From Deltaproteobacteria bacterium (GTDB lineage Bacteria > Desulfobacterota > Desulfobulbia > Desulfobulbales > Desulfurivibrionaceae), in NCBI GenBank assembly GCA_013349285.1, contig DUZU01000004.1, positions 29,810 to 93,809 on the forward strand: a stretch of DNA of 64,000 nucleotides. The letters run 5' to 3'. Numbering within the stretch: the first letter of the stretch is position 1; every line of letters begins with the position of its first letter. The notes under the pieces are model-generated. The model worked only from the letters and a program-made list of their open reading frames with translations. It did not search any database and was not told the DNA's origin. Positions 36,707 to 46,725 of the stretch are shown one piece after another. Both the position numbers and the translations under genes were made by a program.

Positions 36707-36722
36707 CTCTTTGGAAAGATTG

Positions 36723-37490
36723 ATGAGCTATCATAAAAAAACGACTAACAATGAGCTGGTCTGGGGGATCCATCCGGTGCTGGAGTTGCTGCGCATCAAT
36801 CCCGCTCAGATCAAATCAATCGAGGTGGTCTCCGGCAAAGAAGGCGACAAGGTCCAGGCAATCATCGACCTTGCCCGGCAACACAACATCCGGATTGAAA
36901 AAATTCCGGCAAATAAACTGCCCCAGAGCTTGGGTTCGGTGAGTCACCAGGGGGTGCTGGCTCGTATTGCGCCCTACCCGACAATAAAAATTGAGCAACT
37001 CCTGAAAAAAATAAAATCGGCCGCCACGCCGCCCATCCTGATCGCCCTGGACTTGATCCAAGACCCCCATAACCTCGGGGCCATCATCCGCTCGGCGTCC
37101 GCCGCCGGGGCGGCCGGCATTATCATGACCAAGGACCGGGCGGCCCCCTTGAATGCCACTGCGGCAAAATCGTCGGCCGGAGCCATCGCCCACCTGGATA
37201 TCTGCATGGTGACCAATCTTAACCAGGCCTTGAAACTCCTCAAAGATGAAGGATTCTGGATATACGGCGCGGCCGGGGAAGCAGAGCAGTCATTGTATGA
37301 TACCGATTTCAGCGGGCCGATCTGCCTGATCATCGGCGGCGAAAAAAAAGGTCTCAGACCTTTGGTGCGAGAACAATGCGACTTTCTTCTTTCCATCCCC
37401 ATGGCGGGCTCCCTCGACTCCCTTAACGCCTCGGTGGCCGCGGGAGTAATCCTTTTTGAGGCGGTAAGGCAAAGAAAAAGTAAATCCTAA
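36723..37490 (+). CDS. rlmB: 23S rRNA 2'-O-methyltransferase family (TrmH/RlmB)
   Basis: A 255-residue SPOUT methyltransferase from ATG 36723, favoured because GGAAAG lies just upstream and the family N-terminus (ELVWGIHPVLELLRINP) starts there; an earlier ATG at 36663 would add 20 unlikely residues inside gmk. The substrate-binding part is followed by the SPOUT knot with LDLIQDPHNLGAIIRSA, IIGGEKKGLRPLVRE and IPMAGSLDSLNASVAAG. The closest well-known member methylates G2251 of 23S rRNA. It is the last gene of the operon. Confidence 0.93.
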   Translation: MSYHKKTTNNELVWGIHPVLELLRINPAQIKSIEVVSGKEGDKVQAIIDLARQHNIRIEKIPANKLPQSLGSVSHQGVLARIAPYPTIKIEQLLKKIKSAATPPILIALDLIQDPHNLGAIIRSASAAGAAGIIMTKDRAAPLNATAAKSSAGAIAHLDICMVTNLNQALKLLKDEGFWIYGAAGEAEQSLYDTDFSGPICLIIGGEKKGLRPLVREQCDFLLSIPMAGSLDSLNASVAAGVILFEAVRQRKSKS

Positions 37491-37536
37491 CCAAAACCAA
37501 TGAAAATACATTGTATGGCTAAGCATTAATTGTTTA

Positions 37537-37545
37537 TGCTATAAT
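37537..37545 (+). promoter_or_regulatory. extended -10 promoter
   Basis: TGCTATAAT, a textbook extended -10 element, about 85 bases before the Rho_N-domain gene in an AT-rich spacer. No good -35 is present, as is common with this type. Confidence 0.55.
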
Positions 37546-37630
37546 TTATTTTATGCTTTAAAATATAAAATATTATTTCTAGACCGTACTTATATCAAAA
37601 AGATAATAAGTAGCAGCCAAGGAGATTTTA

Positions 37631-38008
37631 ATGGAAACACAGGACAAACCAATGGATAAAATGACCGTTAAAGAGCTAAGAGAAATAGCTAAGGAACTCC
37701 CTGGGGTTACCGGTGTTCATTCGATGAAAAAGGATGAACTGCTTGCTGCTATTGCCGGGGCGGCCGGGGCCGGCTCACCTAGCGAGTCTTCACCGAAGAA
37801 AGCGGCGGCCCCTAAGGCCAAAGCCAAGAAAACAGCCGGTCCCGGCCTGAAAAGCTTATCCGGCAAGGAAATCAAAGACAAAATCAGTCAACTTCGTGAG
37901 GCCAAGGCAACTACCGAGGCAATTGACAAGAAAACCGCATCGATCATGCGGCGGAAAATCAACCGCTTAAAAAAACACACCAGAAAGAAGACTGCGCCTA
38001 ACGCTTGA
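37631..38008 (+). CDS. Rho_N-domain, Lys/Ala-rich nucleic-acid-binding protein
   Basis: A 125-residue protein. The N-terminus (about 11-45, MTVKELREIAKELPGV then MKKDELLAAI) fits the Rho termination factor N-terminal helical domain. A Lys/Ala/Pro-rich histone-like linker (about 55-75) leads to a basic helical end (about 80-120). The basic charge and the Rho_N part suggest RNA or DNA binding; a transcription- or translation-related role is possible but unproven. AAGGAG precedes the ATG. It has its own promoter and terminator. Confidence 0.8.
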   Translation: METQDKPMDKMTVKELREIAKELPGVTGVHSMKKDELLAAIAGAAGAGSPSESSPKKAAAPKAKAKKTAGPGLKSLSGKEIKDKISQLREAKATTEAIDKKTASIMRRKINRLKKHTRKKTAPNA

Positions 38009-38046
38009 TCAAATATTTCGTCGTATCATACTTTGTATTACCCAAG

Positions 38047-38080
38047 GGCGGTCCGTCTTAATTGATGATCGCCTTTTTTA
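38047..38080 (+). terminator. terminator after the Rho_N-domain gene
   Basis: Stem GGCGGTC (38047-38053) with GATCGCC (38067-38073), including one G-T pair, then a run of Ts. Confidence 0.7.
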
Positions 38081-38220
38081 TTTAGCTGATATCACCAACA
38101 ACTTTAAATTCAGCGTGCCGCTAACTGAGTTGCCTACTTTGAGGCCGACGGTCCGCCGCAGTTATTTATTGACATAGGTTGATAGTCACTGACTAAAAGA
38201 AACTTAAGAGTAATTTTCAA

Positions 38221-39117
38221 ATGAAAATATTCATTGCAGGCGGCACAGGGTTTCTTGGCAAAGAAATTATTAAGAAACTTTTAGAGGCCGGCCATCAGAT
38301 AACCGCCCTAACCAGAAATCAACGCACAACAAGTCTCCCCGAAGGCGTTGCCGTTATCGCCGGCTCACCCTTAAAAGAAGGGGCTTGGCAGCAAGAAATC
38401 CCCGGACATGATGTAATAATCAACCTGACCGGCCATAACATCTTTTGCCGTTGGACCAAAAAGAATAAAAACCTTATCCTGCAGAGCAGGATCGTTGCTA
38501 CGAGAAATATTGTAAACGCAATTGAGGCGGAAAACAACGGGATCACCCTGATCAACGGCAGCGCTTCAGGATATTACGGTTTTTGCGGTGACGAGGATGT
38601 TTTCGAACAAGCCCCTGCCGGCCATGACTTTCTCGCCAAAGTCTGTACGGCATGGGAAAGAGAAGCCGAACAAGCGAAATCCAAAGCGCGGGTCATATCC
38701 ATTAGATCCGGTATTGTCTTAGCCGCCAATGGCGGTGCGCTGGCCAGAATGCTCCCCGGCTTTCGCCTCGGAGTCGCCGGACGGCTGGGCTCGGGCAAAC
38801 AATGGTTTCCCTGGATTCACATCGACGACTTTACCGCCGCCCTTCTTTTTCTGATTAACAATCACGAAATATCCGGCCCGGTAAACATATGCGCACCCCA
38901 TCCGAACCGCAACATCGAGTTTACTAAATCGTTAGGCAAGGTTCTCTACCGACCGACTATTTTACCGGTACCAACCCCGATCGTCAGGCTGGCTCTTGGG
39001 GAATTAGGATCGGTACTGCTGGAAGGATGTCGAATGCGGCCCGGCGTGTTGCAGAAAAATTTCTTTAAATTCACCCACCCTAAACTGGAAGAAGCCCTGC
39101 TCAGCCTGCTGACCTAA
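38221..39117 (+). CDS. TIGR01777-family NAD-dependent epimerase/oxidoreductase
   Basis: A 298-residue extended short-chain dehydrogenase of the YfcH type. The NAD(P)-binding motif is IAGGTGFLGKEI; NGSASGYYGFCGDE holds the family's Tyr region, and WFPWIHIDDFTAALLFLI and PGVLQKNFFKF-type end segments follow. Members are full length at about 300 residues; substrates are unknown, and some relatives influence cell division. No partner gene is close by on this strand. The ATG at 38221 lacks a strong ribosome site. Confidence 0.9.
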   Translation: MKIFIAGGTGFLGKEIIKKLLEAGHQITALTRNQRTTSLPEGVAVIAGSPLKEGAWQQEIPGHDVIINLTGHNIFCRWTKKNKNLILQSRIVATRNIVNAIEAENNGITLINGSASGYYGFCGDEDVFEQAPAGHDFLAKVCTAWEREAEQAKSKARVISIRSGIVLAANGGALARMLPGFRLGVAGRLGSGKQWFPWIHIDDFTAALLFLINNHEISGPVNICAPHPNRNIEFTKSLGKVLYRPTILPVPTPIVRLALGELGSVLLEGCRMRPGVLQKNFFKFTHPKLEEALLSLLT

Positions 39118-39146
39118 AAATCATTGGATATATAACGGTCGTTGGT

Positions 39147-39617
39147 TTACTTGTCCGCCATATTTGCTTCCAGGACGAATTGGCCGCAATCGGTTTGAAA
39201 AGGGATAACGAGAATGGGCACATCACTGCGGTAATGTATCTCCACCCCTTTGCCGGTAATCATGGTCGGAGTGGCCAGATTAAAACTTAAGCCCAATTTG
39301 GCCAATTCCGCCTTGGCGCCGCCGCATATCATATTGGTCAACTCACCAACGGCGTCAACAATTTCATCGTTGATCTTGGCCTGGGGTTCTTCCATAAGCA
39401 TCTTGGCGACAATCTGCAGTATACAGGGGCCGGTAAAGCTGATCATCATACTGCCCTCGACCTGATCCGAAGCCATGCCGATAATCCCGGTAACATCACC
39501 GAAGGTTGCATCCCCCTCTTTAAGGTGCGGCTTCTGAGCCGTTACTTTAACCTGAGCCATGGTTTCCAATACATTCCTGGTAGCATGGATGAACGGGTTC
39601 AGATATTCCGCTTTCAT
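39147..39617 (-). CDS. cheX: CheX-like chemotaxis phosphatase
   Basis: A 156-residue stand-alone CheX. The phosphatase signature D-x3-E-x2-N appears as VDAVGELTNMICGGAKAEL, and ATPTMITG supplies the Pro. CheX dephosphorylates CheY-like receivers. It lies 5.6 kb from the main chemosensory block, alone on its strand, but is a likely part of the system, beside the receiver-CheX fusion at 32756. The neighbouring AT-rich region upstream probably holds its promoter. Confidence 0.93.
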   Translation of the reverse strand: MKAEYLNPFIHATRNVLETMAQVKVTAQKPHLKEGDATFGDVTGIIGMASDQVEGSMMISFTGPCILQIVAKMLMEEPQAKINDEIVDAVGELTNMICGGAKAELAKLGLSFNLATPTMITGKGVEIHYRSDVPILVIPFQTDCGQFVLEANMADK

Positions 39618-40018
39618 ATAATTCCTTTAACATAAACGCACATGCGTATTTTTTTTAAAATAGCTTAAAACTTTGGCATAAGGATAACGAGGTTAATAAT
39701 TTTATATCATTAATATTATATTTATTAGCTGATATCTCTAAAAAAAAGTCAAGAAAAACGATGGAATTAGCGGTCCGGACCAATGTTTGCATCAACATCA
39801 AACAAAAGTGCTTTACCAAAATGAGATAAAATATCTTTATCTTGGCGGTAAAATTTCATTACAATCGTTATAGAGCCATAATTAATCAGCATTTAGTATG
39901 CAGCTCTCATTCGCATCCTATTTTTCCGGGATAAAATCCCGGCGGCCGGGGAGGAACAGATTCTACCGAACGTTCTCCAGACAAGATAAAACAAATTAAT
40001 ATAAAAGGATAGCCAGCC
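39618..40018. other. 401-base divergent intergenic region
   Basis: AT-rich, no coding signal. It holds a perfect ten-base palindrome GGTCCGGACC (39772-39781) and a seven-base-stem hairpin CCGGGAT/ATCCCGG (39926-39942) in the leader of the cNMP-binding gene. Confidence 0.5.
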
Positions 40019-40534
40019 ATGCAGGAATCACCCTACTTAGACGGACGTGAATTTTTGGTCGAAAAATTCCATAAATTGCCGTTTCTGGGCGCTATTCACG
40101 ACAATCATATCAAAAAAATTCTAAAACTGAGCAAGATCAGGAAATATGAAAACGGCGAGGTTATTACCCCGGAGGGCGCCTTTGACAATTGGGTCTATAT
40201 TCTGCTCTCGGGAGTCGTCAATGTTATCAAAGACGAGAAAATCATCGCTACCCTTGATGAAATCGGGGAAACCTTCGGCGAACTGGCCGTGATCGACGGC
40301 AAGTCCAGGTCCGCTTCGGTCCAGGCCTGCGGCGAAACCGTCTGTCTTGCCATCGATGCCTCTTTTATGGAAAAAACCTCGGAACCCCTTGACCAGGTCC
40401 TTTTTGTCTCGATTCTATACCGATTATTCGCCGAGGTTATCGCCCACCGGCTGAGAACATCAAATGAAGAACTGATCCGTCTGCGAACGGAAGTTGAAAG
40501 GCTGACAAAAGAAAACAACCGCAATCCCAAATAA
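40019..40534 (+). CDS. cyclic-nucleotide-binding domain protein
   Basis: A 171-residue protein with a CRP-like cNMP-binding domain (about 15-130); the phosphate-binding cassette reads FGELAVIDGKSRSASV, with the Glu and Arg that contact the nucleotide. No DNA-binding helix-turn-helix follows; instead the C-terminus is a charged coiled coil. It may be a cAMP-responsive regulator of a partner protein. AAAGGA lies a few bases before the ATG. A class III cyclase encoded at 49873 could supply the ligand. A strong terminator follows. Confidence 0.9.
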   Translation: MQESPYLDGREFLVEKFHKLPFLGAIHDNHIKKILKLSKIRKYENGEVITPEGAFDNWVYILLSGVVNVIKDEKIIATLDEIGETFGELAVIDGKSRSASVQACGETVCLAIDASFMEKTSEPLDQVLFVSILYRLFAEVIAHRLRTSNEELIRLRTEVERLTKENNRNPK

Positions 40535-40537
40535 TCT

Positions 40538-40583
40538 GTCCCCCAAGCCGGTAGAAAAGCCGGCTCGGGGGACATCTTTTATT
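40538..40583 (+). terminator. strong rho-independent terminator
   Basis: GC-rich stem (GTCCCCC...AGCCGG at 40538-40551, complement ending 40573) with an eight-base loop, then TCTTTTATT. Confidence 0.85.
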
Positions 40584-40597
40584 ATGGCCAAAGTTGA

Positions 40598-40807
40598 TCA
40601 ACAACCTTCAATTGCTACGTTTTTTGCTTTTTTCACCTTGACCTGAGTGCCGACCTTAAACTCATCGCTCCTACTGCCGCAATCAAGGGTTACCTTGGTT
40701 CCTTCCACCTTTTCGACCTTACAATTCACATTTGCCGCCCAGCCCACACCAACCACACCCATGGTGAAAATTGCGGCAAGCACCAGTCCGGTTAATTTCG
40801 TTTTCAT
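40598..40807 (-). CDS. small exported protein of unknown function
   Basis: A 69-residue protein with a clear signal peptide (about 1-25, MKTKLTGLVLAAIFTMGVV..GWAA). The mature part is about 45 residues, rich in Lys and Val, with an SH3-like beta pattern (VEKVEGTKVTLDCG, FKVGTQVKVKKAK) and two Cys (29 and 43) plus a final Cys at 69. The Cys could form a disulfide. I do not recognise a family. A GGAGG ribosome site lies just before the start on the minus strand. Confidence 0.75.
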   Translation of the reverse strand: MKTKLTGLVLAAIFTMGVVGVGWAANVNCKVEKVEGTKVTLDCGSRSDEFKVGTQVKVKKAKNVAIEGC

Positions 40808-41088
40808 TTCAACACCTCCATGGTTAAGACAGATTATAAGGGGTTCAACTGCAAATTCATTGTTGCTTTAAAAGTAAAATAACCACAAAAATACCCGCCA
40901 ACTAGGCGACATCGCCCCGAATCTACCCCGATGTCTACCAAAATCGACCTATATCTACTGCAATTCGCCCCGGTTCATGGCAAAATTTGCATACCAGGCA
41001 CGTAAGTTCGTCTTAAGGATAGCAAAAGCTTTAATTTCTTTTTGAAGGGCGCCAACTATCTTTTGATTATTAAAGAGGATTTGTTACT

Positions 41089-42114
41089 ATGTTAGTCACA
41101 TTGAATGCCGGTTACTCAACTTACAAGGCAAGAGAGATGACTTCAGACAGACCGCTGAGCAGCGGAATCCAAATGATCAAGATCGATGGCGATAAAATCC
41201 GCCGATTACGTGAGCATAATGGATTAACCCAGCTCTATGTCGCCACCGTGGTGGGGGTTACCACCGACACGATTTCCCGGTGGGAAAACAAACGCTATCC
41301 ATCAATAAAAAAAGAAAACGCCATCAAACTTTGCGAAGCGCTGGCAGTGCCTCTCGAATCAATTATCGACCTTGACGACCATGAAACAGCGCCCAGCCAA
41401 ACCACGGAACAGGACATAGCAGCCAAGCCACCAAACCAAGATCAACGGATAACACCGACACGGTTACCCCTTAAAAACATCGGCCTGGCGGTTGCGATAT
41501 TAGTATTTGCCGGCATCGCTGTTTGGACAATGACAAAATACCAGGCTACAACGACGCCGATAAATATCGCCGACCAACTCATTGTCTCGCGAACCATGCC
41601 GAGTCACGTGCCACCCGGAGCGCCATTTCCGGTAATGGTAGAAATCACCAGCAATTACCCCGAACCGTTCCCTTTTATCTTAAAAGAAAATCTGCCTCCA
41701 AACGCCAAGGCGATCCAAGGCAAACCTTTGTTTACCCGTCAAAACAACAACCCAAGCGACTTAAAATGGATCAGCAAGCTCACTGGTGATTATGCGGTGT
41801 TCATCTATCTTGTTCAGCCGTCCGAACACATGAAAATAGGCGAGATGCTCGAGATTAACGGCCTGATAACCTGTAAAAAAGAAAACAAAATGACAACGCC
41901 GATCGGGGGTGACAACTCAATCACCATCGATTCCCACCATTGGGCCGATTCCAATCGGGACGGTAAAATCGATGATGAAGAAATCCTCTCGGTATACGAC
42001 ACCTATGGCGCCATTGAGGGGCTTAAGGTTGACAAGGAAAAAATAGAGGAAATCTGGTCAGGCAAAGGCTATCAATGGAATCGGCAAACCAGGCAATATG
42101 AAATCGAATTTTAA
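41089..42114 (+). CDS. membrane-anchored XRE-type regulator with an EF-hand
   Basis: A 341-residue one-component regulator. An XRE helix-turn-helix covers about 36-95 (IRRLREHNGLTQLYVATVVG, TISRWENKR); a single membrane helix about 131-148; and an extracytoplasmic part of about 190 residues. The latter holds a canonical calcium-binding EF-hand loop at 287-298 (DSNRDGKIDDEE), with all ligand positions filled. Periplasmic calcium could thus be read directly by a DNA-bound protein. ATG 41089 has a GAGG upstream; an internal Met at residue 29 is an alternative start. The next gene (exported protein) partly overlaps and is cotranscribed. Confidence 0.85.
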   Translation: MLVTLNAGYSTYKAREMTSDRPLSSGIQMIKIDGDKIRRLREHNGLTQLYVATVVGVTTDTISRWENKRYPSIKKENAIKLCEALAVPLESIIDLDDHETAPSQTTEQDIAAKPPNQDQRITPTRLPLKNIGLAVAILVFAGIAVWTMTKYQATTTPINIADQLIVSRTMPSHVPPGAPFPVMVEITSNYPEPFPFILKENLPPNAKAIQGKPLFTRQNNNPSDLKWISKLTGDYAVFIYLVQPSEHMKIGEMLEINGLITCKKENKMTTPIGGDNSITIDSHHWADSNRDGKIDDEEILSVYDTYGAIEGLKVDKEKIEEIWSGKGYQWNRQTRQYEIEF

Positions 42115-42136
42115 AGATCACCGGGAGACTTGGGGC

Positions 42137-42556
42137 ATGCGAAACAACTCGATAAAAAAACAGCTAATGGTCTCAGGCTGCTTCATCACCTTTTTATTGG
42201 CACTGTTAGCGGCGGCTGAAGTTACCGCGAACGACGATCTGGTCACCTGCCGCTACCTAAAGGCAACCGGCCATGATATTCAGCTGCAGATAAACGTAGC
42301 GGCACCGCCACCGGCCACCATCATCGTTATCCAGAATATTCCGGCCGGCATCACAATCAAAAATTCATCGCCTAAAATCAATAAATTAAACAACAGCAAA
42401 GGCAGAGCCAAATGGCTGCTAAAAGCAATTAAGCCGGGCTCGGTTCTGGTGGAGATGTCCCTCGATACCCCGATTAAGGCGGGACAACTTAGCGGGGAGA
42501 TTCGTTACAAAAACCCGGCAACCGGCATGACCGTTACCATGGAGATTGCCCCCTGA
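42137..42556 (+). CDS. exported protein, partner of the HTH/EF-hand regulator
   Basis: About 139 residues from ATG 42137, with a signal peptide (hydrophobic core VSGCFITFLLALLAAAEV). An earlier in-frame ATG at 42098 lies inside the regulator gene and would add 13 residues. The mature part is beta-rich (IQLQINVAAPPPATIIVIQNI, SGEIRYKN) and contains two DUF11-like 'adhesion-fold' stretches. Similar beta-rich segments are seen in the extracytoplasmic domain of the regulator (LKENLPPNAKAIQGK compared with IQNIPAGITIKNSS), so the two may interact or share ancestry. No family name can be given. Confidence 0.75.
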   Translation: MRNNSIKKQLMVSGCFITFLLALLAAAEVTANDDLVTCRYLKATGHDIQLQINVAAPPPATIIVIQNIPAGITIKNSSPKINKLNNSKGRAKWLLKAIKPGSVLVEMSLDTPIKAGQLSGEIRYKNPATGMTVTMEIAP

Positions 42557-42559
42557 CCC

Positions 42560-44734
42560 TTACCCGCAATCCTGCTCGACCGGGGCGGGATAAACAATAA
42601 GCATTGGTTTGCCGCATTGTTGAGCAACACTTTCCGCCAGTGAACCGAAAACCAGCTTTTCAAGGCCATGGCACCGGGAAGAAGCCATCACCAAAAGATC
42701 ATGTTCTCCTGCCTCCCCGACAATCGCCTCTATTCTGGCCTCGGTTGTCAGCACCCTTATATTTACACAATGATCCAGGCCGATCTCAAGACTCCAATCC
42801 AACAATCGCTGCTGGCAAGCCTCGACATAGCTCTCACGCTCATCCGGCGGTAAAACCCGCAATAGGGTAATCCGATGCCGGCCTATTCGGGAAAGAGCGC
42901 AGACGGTATCTTCGAGCACCGCCAAATCATCACTGCTTGTAATCGGCACCAAAATCCGCTCGGTATGCAACACCCCTGCAAATCGGACAATAATTACCTG
43001 ACAATGGGCCCGCCGGACCACCTGCTCGACAACCCTTTGAAATTCCTTGGCCGTGCCTTTTATGGGATGACCGAGGATAATACCAAAAGTTGCACAGACA
43101 TCGGCTTGCGCCAAAATACCGTCCGCCACCTTATCGCTATGCACTATCGCCGTTTCAAGCTCATAGCCCATGGTCCCGACCTCGGCCTTTTCCACCGCAA
43201 AAAGCAGATCGCTTTCCGCGCTCAATTCTTTATAATACAGCCCTACTTCCTCCGGCAAAACCCGCACGGCACATGGCCGCACATGGTGATAATGGGCAAG
43301 GATCGTCGCCAGACGCGCCAAGCCGGCAACCGTGGCCACATGGGATGCCCCGAAAATAACCTGACCGGCTCGCGGCACCGGCGGGATCAGTTTTTCCCAG
43401 GTCCAGGCCACAAGCCCCACCCGATCGGAACGGATTACAGAGTTCCGGCCATGTTCATCAGCATCCGTCCCCAATTCATCAAGATCGACAAAGAGACTTT
43501 CACCGGCCTTAACCACGGCGTCACGGGCCAAGGGCGGACCGACGATCTCGGAGAGAAAAACACCGGCGAGCACAACTGGGGTGATGATAGAGGTATAGAT
43601 CTGGAGCTCGGCATCACCCTTCACCAAAAAGATCAAACCGATCGCCACCCCTGCCTGGGGCACCAAGGCCTGGCCCAGATAAAAACGTATCGGCAGGTCA
43701 GCCTTTGCCAGACCTGCCCCGATCCGGGCGCCGGTTACCTTGCCGAAGGCGCGGGCGAAAAAATAGAGCAGACCAAGGACCCCTGCCACCTTCAAGGCAG
43801 TGACATCAAGATGGGTGCCGGCCAGGGTAAAGAAAAGAACATAAATCGGAGTTTCAAAGGCATTGAGCGCCCGGAAGAAGCGGACATCCCGCTGGTCACG
43901 GTTGACGATGGTAAAACCGGCGGCCATCCCGGCCAGCAGCGGCGAAACATCAAAATAACGTGCCCCTTCGCCGCACAGCAGCAGTAAAGAAAGACCTACG
44001 GTTAGCATCTCGCTGCGCTGTTTAATCCTGCTGCCGGCAAAATCGATCAACAATCCGGTGGCAATCCCCATACACAGAGATATAAACACCTCCCACATGG
44101 AAAAAAGACATCCCCCCAGCAACGAGCCACTACCGTCGCCCCCCATATGCCGAGCCACTGACGCAACCACGCCGAACATCATGATGGCAAAACCGTTGTC
44201 CATGGCCACTACCTGCATCAGGGTAGTGGTCCACGGACCACATGCCTTCATCTCCCGCATGACGTGCATGGTTGAAGCGGGGGCCGTGGCCATGGCTACC
44301 GTACCAAGCAACATGGCCAGACCAAAGTAGTTAAACAGGGTCCATCCGGCGCCGCCCATTGCAAACAAGATGGCTGGGATAAAAATGGATAAAAAAACAA
44401 GGGTAAAAGCGCCGAGAGACTCGAAGGCGCTAATCCATAAAACATTTCTGGCCGTATGGCGGAGACGTTTTAATTCAAGATGCTCGCCAACCCCGAAAGC
44501 GATCAACATCAAGGCGATCTGGTTAAAATGGTCCAGCCGGTTACCGGTCAACTCAGGGGTAATCAGATGTAAACCGGACGGCCCCAGAATCAAGCCGACA
44601 CAGACATAACCGGTAACCGACGGCAGGCGGATAAGTTGCCCAAGTTTCGCCGCGACGAATCCTGCGCCTAAAAGTATGGCTAAAGCAAGGGTTACTTCCA
44701 TATCAAGGTAGAGATCCCGGATTAAACTTGTCAT
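42560..44734 (-). CDS. CPA2-type cation:proton antiporter with universal-stress domains
   Basis: A 724-residue transporter. About 12 membrane helices (about 12-405) form a Kef/NapA-type sodium/proton exchanger domain (LGQLIRLPSVTGYVCVGLIL, FGVGEHLELKRL, TLAGTHLDVTALK). The C-terminus (about 440-715) holds two universal-stress-protein-like domains, the second ending GSLAESVAQQCGKPMLIVY. It exchanges Na+ or K+ for H+, and the cytoplasmic part may sense ATP or stress. The gene ends four bases from the convergent exported-protein gene. ATG at 44701 (residue 12) is an alternative start. Confidence 0.9.
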   Translation of the reverse strand: MTSLIRDLYLDMEVTLALAILLGAGFVAAKLGQLIRLPSVTGYVCVGLILGPSGLHLITPELTGNRLDHFNQIALMLIAFGVGEHLELKRLRHTARNVLWISAFESLGAFTLVFLSIFIPAILFAMGGAGWTLFNYFGLAMLLGTVAMATAPASTMHVMREMKACGPWTTTLMQVVAMDNGFAIMMFGVVASVARHMGGDGSGSLLGGCLFSMWEVFISLCMGIATGLLIDFAGSRIKQRSEMLTVGLSLLLLCGEGARYFDVSPLLAGMAAGFTIVNRDQRDVRFFRALNAFETPIYVLFFTLAGTHLDVTALKVAGVLGLLYFFARAFGKVTGARIGAGLAKADLPIRFYLGQALVPQAGVAIGLIFLVKGDAELQIYTSIITPVVLAGVFLSEIVGPPLARDAVVKAGESLFVDLDELGTDADEHGRNSVIRSDRVGLVAWTWEKLIPPVPRAGQVIFGASHVATVAGLARLATILAHYHHVRPCAVRVLPEEVGLYYKELSAESDLLFAVEKAEVGTMGYELETAIVHSDKVADGILAQADVCATFGIILGHPIKGTAKEFQRVVEQVVRRAHCQVIIVRFAGVLHTERILVPITSSDDLAVLEDTVCALSRIGRHRITLLRVLPPDERESYVEACQQRLLDWSLEIGLDHCVNIRVLTTEARIEAIVGEAGEHDLLVMASSRCHGLEKLVFGSLAESVAQQCGKPMLIVYPAPVEQDCG

Positions 44735-44953
44735 GCAACCAAAATCGGTCGCCAGAAACAGCAGCAGCCTTAAGATACAATATTATTGTATCAGGCCAGG
44801 ATAAATATAACGTAACGGAAAATCTTTTTAAACAGCAGCCCTTGCCGTTTTTTTTTAACTCAACTTTGCCCCTGACGGCTAAAGCTATCATTATGACCTT
44901 GCGTTAATTCCCCTTGATCAGTTATGTTGTTGCCCCATATGATTTTTTAATAA

Positions 44954-46057
<1,104 letters not shown>

Positions 46058-46120
46058 CGAGCTGCACTTTTTTTAAAAAAGCATGACATAAAAAAAACAC
46101 CTCATCCAAAAGGAGATTAT

Positions 46121-46627
46121 ATGAGCGAGTTAACCGCAAAAATGCAAACCAGCAAAGGAACCATCAACATTAAGCTGTTCGCAGACCAAACCCCCTATAC
46201 CGTGGCAAACTTTGCAAACCTTGCCCAACACGGCTTTTATGACGGCCTTAAATTTCATCGGGTGATTGCCGACTTCATGATCCAGGGCGGCTGCCCGTCA
46301 GGCACCGGCACCGGCGGCCCGGGCTATAAATTCGGCGATGAATTTGTCGCCGGCCTCACCCACCATAAACCAGGCATCCTGTCCATGGCCAACGCCGGAC
46401 CCAATACCAACGGCAGCCAGTTCTTCATCACCCATGTGCCATGCCCTTGGCTCGACGGCAAACATACCGTCTTCGGCGAAGTGGTTTCCGATAAGGATAT
46501 GGATGTCGTCAACAGCATCGGCCAGGGGGACACCATTTCCGCTCTGACCATTGAAGGCGATGTGGCAGGACTTTTGGAAAAAACCAAGGACAAAATCGAG
46601 CTTTGGAACGCGATCATCGAAAAATAA
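46121..46627 (+). CDS. ppiB: cyclophilin-type peptidyl-prolyl isomerase
   Basis: A 168-residue cyclophilin without signal peptide, so cytoplasmic. Active-site segments [42 protein letters not shown] and [11 protein letters not shown] are all present. It speeds prolyl cis-trans isomerisation in proteins. AAGGAG precedes the ATG. It shares a direction with leuB and ends in a strong terminator. Confidence 0.97.
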   Translation: MSELTAKMQTSKGTINIKLFADQTPYTVANFANLAQHGFYDGLKFHRVIADFMIQGGCPSGTGTGGPGYKFGDEFVAGLTHHKPGILSMANAGPNTNGSQFFITHVPCPWLDGKHTVFGEVVSDKDMDVVNSIGQGDTISALTIEGDVAGLLEKTKDKIELWNAIIEK

Positions 46628-46669
46628 CAGCAGCCGACAGTCTCGGGGAATATCCTTCTCCCGAATAAA

Positions 46670-46704
46670 AAAAAGCCCTGACGGAATTTAGATCAGGGCT
46701 TTTT
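46670..46704. terminator. bidirectional terminator between ppiB and the membrane-protein gene
   Basis: Stem AAAAAGCCCTGA (46670-46681) with TCAGGGCTTTTT (46693-46704) and an 11-base loop, flanked by A and T runs, so it can stop transcripts from both sides. Confidence 0.9.
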
Positions 46705-46725
46705 TTTTGAAATTTTTATTAAAAA

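Noticed and set aside
36663..36722. Longer start for the rRNA methyltransferase inside gmk
   Set aside because: The added residues are Arg/Pro-rich and unlike the family; ATG 36723 has a ribosome site.
40976..40994. TGGCA...TTGCAT upstream of the HTH/EF-hand gene as a sigma-54 promoter
   Set aside because: The distance between GG and GC is ten bases, not the twelve the -24/-12 consensus requires.
42875..43987. Long plus-strand open frame inside the antiporter gene
   Set aside because: It is antisense to a clear antiporter coding sequence and its translation is low-complexity without family features.
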